A stretch of 64,000 nt of DNA from Mercurialis annua (lineage: Eukaryota > Streptophyta > Magnoliopsida > Malpighiales > Euphorbiaceae), in NCBI RefSeq assembly GCF_937616625.2, contig NC_065570.1:51885665-51949664 (forward strand), read 5' to 3'. The position numbers and the translations under genes were made by a program. The notes under the pieces were generated by a model. That model made no database searches. It saw only the letters and a list, made by a program, of their open reading frames with translations, and had not been told where the DNA came from. Below, in pieces: positions 57,175 through 64,000 of this stretch (its first letter is position 1; every line of letters begins with the position of its first letter).

Positions 57175-60100
57175 TAATTTGAAATTTCAAACACTCGTAT
57201 AAAAAGAACTAGTTTTGATGCATAGCTTAAGGGCCTCGGCCCATTAAAGCCCAATAACAAATTATGTTGGGGGATTTTTAGACAAATACCTACCAAACAG
57301 TAAAATAATCTCACATATACCCTTTGACTTAATTTAATTGAAATTTACGATTTGACTAGTATATATTGCAGAAATATATTTTTTGTTTTGAAAAATAAGG
57401 TTTGATCAAAATCTTGGATTTGTCTCGCGATCTTAAGTCCAGAGCATCCATGGAAACTCTCAAAATTGATACAAAATGGATTCAATTGAGCCAAATAAAT
57501 AAAATCTCTTCCATATCTGCACTTGTCGACTCAGTAATTTGATTCTTTGCTTCTTATTTTATTGCTGGTGTTTGTGATGTTATACTCTCTGTCTGCGTAA
57601 TGTTCGTTGTATATAAAGCTTAAAGCTTTAAACTTTCGAATTGAAATTTTTGGACCCAAAACTCTGCATAAAACTTTCTTCTTTCCAAAGATTTTTTCAG
57701 GCAGCGACGGACATGAAGTTCTGGTTACGGTGGCAAAGCTGATGTATGAGACTTGAGGATGCGCTTACGACGGGGATGAAGTTTCGTTACTGGTGGCAAA
57801 GCTGTTGTTTGAGACTTGAGAGGATGAGCTTACAACAGATATGAAGTTTCGTTTCCGGTGGCGAAGCAACATCATCACTTCAGTTCCATTTTTTACTTTT
57901 TTATTTCTTTACATTGGTAGAAACTCAGTTGAAGTACTCTTCAACAGATCGTTTTAGATTTTTTTAGCAACGAGAGAGAAATAGAACTTTTTACCCAATT
58001 ATTCCTAGGAAGGTCTCTGGTCAAATTAATATCTTATGAATTTCTCCTCATTTTCATATGTGTAGGTACTATATGCAGAGATGCCCATATTTGATATATT
58101 TAATTCTCATTTTGCTATTTTGGATAATTTGAAAGAAGCTAATTAGTATGTTAGACTTAAATCCTTATAATGTATAGTGGGATGTAGAAAATTTGTTTTT
58201 TTTCTTTCTTATTTTTCTTTTCATGTGCAACATTTCAATTTAGTTAACTTACGGTCTACTATCAATTAACTAATAGGTAGTTAATTATTGGTCTACTATC
58301 AATTTACTAACGGTCTACTATCAGTTAACTAATAGGTAGTTAACTATTGGTCTAGTATCAATTTACTAACGATCTACTATCAGTTAACTAATAGGCAACT
58401 AACTATCGATCTACTATCAATTTACTATATTTATTTGTCCTTTATGATTGACTTTGCTGGCTATTTTTCGTAAAAGATGGAAATAATATGAATAGACTAA
58501 AGACGTACTAAAGAGTTACTAATGGTATGCCAATAAGTTATTTATACTTTCACAATAAATTTGATAATAGATCTATTATAATTTACTACATGCTTACCCA
58601 TTGGTAACCAAATAAAATAATTCACCAACAATAAAACACATTTTAAATCCAAATTATTAGTTTATAATCAGTTTAATAATAGTGAATTTCGGTCTAGTGT
58701 CAGTTAAGTAATATGTAGTTAACTATTGGTTACTATTAATTTACTAACGGCCTACTATCAGTTAACTAATAGGTAGTTAACTATTGCTCTAATATCAATT
58801 TACTATATTTGTTTGTTCTTTACGACTATTTTTCTTAAAAGATGGAAATAATATTTTGAAAATTAACTATAAATTTATCGACGGTTTGCTCACGGTTAAC
58901 TAACGGTGTACTATCATAAAATTTGTATTAATTTCTTAAAAGATGGAAATTTAACTATAAATTTCTCGACGATTTACTCACGGTTAACTAACGGTGTACT
59001 AAAAATAAATTTATTAATTTTTTTTCAAGTTTATCAATAATTCAATAACCATATAATCATAATAAAAATTATTACAAGTTTCCAATGGTTAACTTAACGT
59101 TTACTAACAGTGTATTACAAGCAAAACTATTGGTGTACCATTAGTAAACCATTGGTTAACCAACAAAAAAAAATTATAAAATTTTATTATAAACCCCTTC
59201 GCCTTCACCACCACAACAACAACTGTCAAACAAAACCTAAACCGTCTTTATTAAAATCTAAAATTATTGATTAACCATTAGTTAACCATTGGTTAACCAA
59301 CGGAAAACCTGGTCATAAAAATAACAGATCAACAAACTTCCTTCATCACCAAAATACTTGGCTCAACCGTCAAACAACAACATCCAATCTGTGGCTCACT
59401 AACGACAGCTGCAGCAATAAATAAAGTCTGCAAAACCCGTCTCCGCTACAATATCTTGCAAAACGTGACTAGCAGCGCCTTTCTTTCGAAACATACTTCA
59501 TCTTTATGTCATCATACATATTTCTGACCATTATGCATTAGGAGTACTTTTATGTACAGAAAAGTAATTTTGGTATTGTCCTTGTCAAATATATATTATC
59601 TAACTTACTCCTCTGCATCAAAATAGCGAAAGCACCATGCCGTTGTCATTTTTTATACTTATATCATGCATCTTTTACTTGAATTTTAAGATGAGCATGC
59701 ATCAATAATTGAATTTCAGAACATTAAATCTCTCCGTGACATTTCATCAAACACCTTCCTAACAACATCACCACATCATCCATTAAAATAAATTAATGAG
59801 TTCTGTACTAAAAAAACTCTCATCCAATTCTTCAAGCTGTCGTGATCTAAAAAGAGAAACTTTGGTGGAATCAGTGTAGCTTTTCCCGACATGGTTTCAG
59901 CGGCAGTGATAGTGAAAGATTCGTCAGCCTTCTTTTTTTTGTCATTTCTTCTTCCTGTTGTTGTTTTGAGATTATGACTTGTGTGAAAATGGAAGATGAC
60001 AAACAGTCTCAAGTAATTTGATTTCCGTCTCTCGACAGCGTGACTCTTCGCCGGAAGCTGCAATCTCTGCTCATAAAACCACAAGATCCGAAAAATTATA

Positions 60101-60653
60101 ATCTCAGTTGATTTCAATGATGACGAAGCAGTAATCTCGTTGTTGTTGTGTGATCAATTTATTTTAGGTGAGACTTTAGATCTTGAATTGGAGAAACAAG
60201 AATAGAGATCTGAGAAGATGTCGTAAAATTTAAAAAGAAAAGTGTAAATATAAAACACGCTAATTTTTTACAATAATTTTGCAATAGGATAAGCTGCATC
60301 GTGTTTGTGAGAATAAATAGGCTTTTGACGGTGGTGGGTCTAATTTCCTCAAAACAAAGTTGATTGTAAAAAACAAAGGCCCATCACTTTCTCAAAGAAA
60401 ATTGGAAGTTAAAAGTGGGACCCAAAAATGAAACAGAAAAAAACAAGAAACATAACAAGTTTCATTAATAATGTTGAAGATAGCAACAAACAGCCCCTTG
60501 GCCCTGAATGGATGTGTGTGTGTGGTTCATCGGTTTCCACGATTATCTTAGCTCATTTATTTTTATCCCTTTTACTTCAATTTGGAGCCATTTCCATGTC
60601 AAACTTCTAAATCTCACTTAAACCCACTTCATTTCTTCTTCTTCTTTTCAAAT
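57175..60653. other. Repeat-rich region upstream of BASS2, related to 17.3-19.1 kb
   Basis: 57700-57880 has a tandem unit (GATGAAGTTTCGTT, GGTGGCAAAGCTG, GAGACTTGAG) repeated about three times. 59060-59440 shares AACCATTGGTTAACCAAC, AACTTCCTTCATCACCAAA and TTGTGGCTCA-TAACGACAGCTGCAGC-type phrases with 18470-18590, so both belong to one transposon family (possibly MULE-derived). The minus frame at 59776-60117 has some non-random stretches (ESFTITAAETMSGKATLIPP) but no recognised family. The BASS2 promoter should lie in the last few hundred bases. A 4-codon upstream frame (ATG at 60596) precedes the gene. Confidence 0.5.
58243..58830. repeat. Tandem repeat of about 60 bp (TTAACTAATAGGTAGTTAAC)
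   Basis: Three to four tandem copies at about 58243-58430 and two more at about 58688-58810. Each carries GTCTACTATCAGTTAACTAA, then TAGGTAGTTAACTATTGG, then TCTACTATCAATTTACTAAC. Each unit contains short inverted words around TTAACTA/TAGTTAA. Confidence 0.8.
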
Positions 60654-63520
60654 ATGGCTTCCATGGCTTCCAGATTCTTGATTAAAGATTGCAAGTTACA
60701 GACGTGTGAAGCGGTTTATAGACCCAGTTCTTGTTTTCCTGCTAATAGGAGAATAAGATTTCATCTGGGTATCTTTTGTTCTTGCTTTCTGATGTTTTTA
60801 ATGTTCAATTATGTGTTTTTTTTTAAATCAACTGTGCTGTGAATTTTCTTATCAGATATCAGAAATGGAATTTCTTTGCCTGACAATGGAGGAATTTGTC
60901 CAATTCAGTGCAAGCCACGAAGTCCAGTTGTTGCTGTTGGTGCTCCTTATCGGTATCCTATTATAATCTGAGTTCTTTATCACAGAGTTCTGTTCTTTTT
61001 GATTTAATATAATTATGTAATAATGGTGTTTGCAGAGGCTAAATTACCTTAATCTGCTGTCATCACTGAATCTAGTAGTAGTACCTGAACTGTTCCTGTC
61101 TGATTACTTTCCTCAGTTTCAGTCAGTTATTTTTTGTTCAGGTCTTATGTTTTTACTTGTTTACAGAATGCAATGCTATTTTTGGTCTCTCATAACCCCT
61201 ATAGCATGGAAACTGAAACGGAAAATGAGAAAACGATGAAATATAGAAGGGCGAAACAACTTTTTTTTACAAGAATATGTTATAAATAGAGTTTTGTAGT
61301 CTTAAAACATTTCCGGAAATAGAAGTGGAAACGAAATGCCGAAATGTAAGGCTTGGAGAAGTTTCCGTGCAACATAGATTGTAACATTTCATTTGCTTTT
61401 TGTAGGAACTCCCAAGTATTGTGCAAGGCTGCAACGAATATGTCTGGTGATATTCCCAGTAGCACACCTAGTGGAATGAGCACATACGAAAAGATAATTG
61501 AAACTCTTACAACTCTCTTCCCTGTGTGGGTATGTTTGTCACAGTAAAATCTGATTTTTCTTCCTATTATATCTAGATATTATGTGCGAATCTTTATCTT
61601 TAATGTGTAATGTTTTTTTTCCTTATTAATTTTGCATGCTAAATGTTTATTTCCGTGGACAGGTTATATTGGGCACCATCATTGGTATCTACAAGCCAGC
61701 TGCGGTACTATTTAAGTGTTGTTTTGCTTCTTTAATAATAAGAAATTTACTGTTACAGTGTTACTGAGCCAACCTTTGGTGCTTTCCTTCAGGTCACATG
61801 GCTGCAGACAGACCTATTTACCCTTGGCCTTGGATTTCTCATGCTATCAATGGGATTGACTTTGACATTTGAAGATTTTAGACGGTGTTTAAGAAATCCA
61901 TGGACAGTAAGACACTCATTTATGCCTTAATTAGCAGGGCAGCTGCTAAGAACAGCCTCTTTCCAGTACCTTTCCTGAACAATATCCTTCTTTTTTGCAG
62001 GTGGGTGTAGGATTTTTGGCTCAGTACTTAATCAAACCCATGTTAGGCTTCGCTATCGCAATGGTATTTGTTGCATGTTTTTCCCATTGGTTGAGTTCCT
62101 TCACCTGTATGCATTCACTTGTTCACATCACAACCTCACAAATGATTGAGTTGAGCAACAATGACAGTAAAAGCATTGATGCTGATTTTTTTTGTTGCCA
62201 CTCAAATTCAAAATAACTTCCGTGACTCTAGATGCATTAAGGGGCTCCAACATCATTGAAATGATACGGCATTGTTAACTCTTCACTCTTTTAATGATGT
62301 CTGGATGGCAGTGATATTGTAGGAAAATTTAATTAGCTGAAGGTAGTAATGATCCATATTTTTCCATTTGCTTTAACTTTTTTCGCACTAGGATTTTACT
62401 GATCATGGAAACTCAAATTTGAATGTGCAGATTTTTTTTTTGATGTCAGAGTTAATATGTTTTTTCTATTATTTGTCTCAAAAGGTCGCCCGATAATTAC
62501 TGCGCTAAAACGATCACAAAATCAATTTTCTCACGGGTCAAAATACGTATAGTTCCTGAGATATACAACATTCTGAATTTTGAAACAATTTTTTTATCAT
62601 TGGCATTGATGATGATGACCTTGATTAAATTTCTGATTGCTAACAATTGCCTCTGTGATTTTCAGACTCTAAAACTGTCAGCACCTCTTGCAACTGGTCT
62701 TATTTTGGTCTCATGTTGTCCTGGAGGTCAGGCATCTAATGTCGCAACCTATATATCAAAGGGAAATGTAGCGCTTTCTGTTCTCATGACAACGTGAGTG
62801 CAAGTTGTATGGCTGCATACATATTTGTTGGGTTGATTCTCTGGCCAACCTATTTTAGTTTAAGAGGTTGTTGCTTACTCTGTTTTCCGATAATATGCTT
62901 TCGGTTCTGAAGCCCATATTGCATTCTTAGCATAAAGAATACGCAGCCATGTGGATAACATTTTCCACAGTGAAGATACCCGGTGTGGCCAGTTTGCAAA
63001 ATAGCAGCAAATTGTCTTAGCAATCATACTCGGAATCAGCCATTAAATGTTTTTTTTATTCATCTGACTCCATTGAAGAATGCAATAGGTTGAGCTCCTT
63101 TGTTTCGAAGACTACCCAACCCTTGTACTATAATATGGTTCTTTGTCACTTGTTTTGGTCCCACTTATTGTCTTGCTAACTAGGAAAGCTGATTAAAGCA
63201 AAGGGAAACTTATGTTTTTGAATGCTTTTGTACATGGTATAGATGTCGAAATTAAGGGGTAGTTAGTTGGCTTCACTATTTTTTAGCTAACATGGTTGAC
63301 ATTTACATTAGAGACAGATTCTCATGTTGTTAGAATAAGTGGTTGCAACTTCGTGAAATATGTCTGTTAATATCTGTTAACTTTTGATTTCATTGCTATA
63401 TTTAAATCTATAACAAAAATTCTCTTGAATTCCTGTAGGTGTTCAACCATTGGAGCAATTATCATGACACCTCTCCTTACTAAGCTTCTCGCTGGTCAGC
63501 TTGTTCCGGTTGATGCTGCG
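60654..63520 (+). CDS. BASS2: BASS-family plastid Na+-coupled transporter, BASS2-like (5' part; gene continues past window)
   Basis: Eight coding exons with GT-AG borders: 60654-60768, 60856-60952, 61406-61529, 61663-61704, 61793-61906, 62001-62063, 62666-62793, 63439-63520. They give 255 residues in an unbroken frame; more exons must follow. Residues 1 to about 85 ([18 protein letters not shown] at the start) form a plastid transit peptide. From [20 protein letters not shown] the BASS membrane core begins: helices around [16 protein letters not shown] and [12 protein letters not shown], the SBF-family motif [20 protein letters not shown], and the helix [20 protein letters not shown]. The bile-acid/sodium symporter (SBF) family includes Arabidopsis BASS2, an envelope sodium:pyruvate symporter that feeds plastid isoprenoid synthesis. 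The wording, and the neighbouring At2g26730-like kinase, favour BASS2 (At2g26900). BASS1 is the main alternative. Family certain; paralogue likely. Confidence 0.93.
61190..61385. repeat. Dispersed repeat copy in BASS2 intron 2, also at 29150-29310
   Basis: In both places, with gaps, the order is: GAAA-rich start, AGAATA-GTTA-AAATA-AG, ACATTTCCG, GAAAC, then GAAGTTTCCRTGYAACATAGAT. The copies are clearly related but diverged. The element type is unknown. Confidence 0.6.
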
Positions 63521-64000
63521 GTATGTTAAACAGACTTAACCGTTGACTGCTTAAGAGCCTCTAGGCTCTTAGGACACGAGATTGATGACCGCAGACAAAT
63601 TTATTGTATGATTGATGCATCACTCGCATATACAGCTGCATAATGTTTTGGGGATTGCTAGACACTTAACCAGACCCGTATAGGCCAAAGATTTTATATA
63701 TAGCATGTCAGGTTAAGGAGTCATTGAGGTATCTTCAAGCTCCATCCAGAATAAGAAATAATGTACTTTCAGTATATGCATATTCACATCAGCTTACATT
63801 ACAACAAAGCATCAATAGCTGCAAATTCAACTGCAACATCGATATGTAAAATATGAGGGTGGTTATGTACTGTAACATGAAAATTTTTATATCAACTTTC
63901 ATTTTGTTGATATTATAACATGGGCTCTCTATATTAATTGTTGGAAATGTTTTATAAATTTATCTGCATCTACAAACACATTAATTTGTGGTTTCTGACA
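63521..64000 (+). other. Intron 8 of the BASS2-like gene (incomplete)
   Basis: Begins with the donor GTATGTTAAAC directly after GATGCTGCG. No acceptor followed by the expected next BASS segment was found before the window ends. Confidence 0.75.

Noticed and set aside
59776..60117. Minus-strand 113-codon frame upstream of BASS2
   Set aside because: Short protein-like stretches but no recognised family, and it sits inside a repeat-rich region. It is mentioned with that region rather than called a gene.

Overview
The window is nuclear DNA from a flowering plant, most likely a eudicot. It holds an intron-containing plastid transporter gene, a plant LRR receptor-like kinase, an organelle-type PPR gene, a nuclear tRNA-Gly and a dense load of plant transposons. 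Base composition is very AT-rich, and genes are sparse: two good protein-coding genes, one PPR gene that looks broken at its 3' end, and one tRNA in 64 kb. The species cannot be fixed from the sequence.

Layout. 1-11.6 kb is AT-rich intergenic DNA. It holds a remarkable array of six back-to-back hairpins (1208-1436), a SINE with a 17-bp target duplication, a Mutator-type inverted-repeat element, the tRNA-Gly(TCC) and two LINE 3' ends. 11.7-13.5 kb is a CRR21-like PPR gene whose last third has decayed. 13.6-16.1 kb holds two Mutator-type elements. The first carries a captured 5' coding fragment resembling the plastid outer-envelope channel OEP40 (a Pack-MULE). The second contains a perfect 66-bp palindrome. 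16.2-25.7 kb is an old MULE-like region interrupted by a complete, very young 6,025-bp LTR retrotransposon. That element has 1,566-bp LTRs with one visible difference, the target duplication CAAAT, a tRNA-Asp primer site and only a gag-derived ORF. 27.2-30.5 kb is a non-autonomous CACTA element that has captured an exon of an IBR3-type acyl-CoA dehydrogenase.

36.1-39.0 kb (minus strand) is the two-exon orthologue of Arabidopsis At2g26730, an LRR-III receptor-like kinase with an HGN in place of HRD. 39-60 kb is repeat-filled intergenic DNA: Mutator-type foldback elements with clear 9-bp duplications, a small CACTA, a hAT element with an 8-bp duplication, SINEs, a Stowaway-like MITE and a decayed gypsy protease. 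60.65 kb to the end (plus strand) holds the first eight coding exons of a BASS-family plastid sodium-coupled carboxylate transporter, best matched to BASS2. The gene runs out of the window.

The genes do not form a pathway. The kinase acts at the plasma membrane, the transporter in the plastid envelope, and the PPR protein, if made, in the plastid. In Arabidopsis the closest relatives of the kinase (At2g26730) and of the transporter (BASS2, At2g26900) lie close together, which suggests conserved gene order stretched apart by transposons. The most unusual theme is that several unrelated Mutator-type elements carry internal cassettes of tandem, near-perfect hairpins, each with its own sequence but the same architecture.
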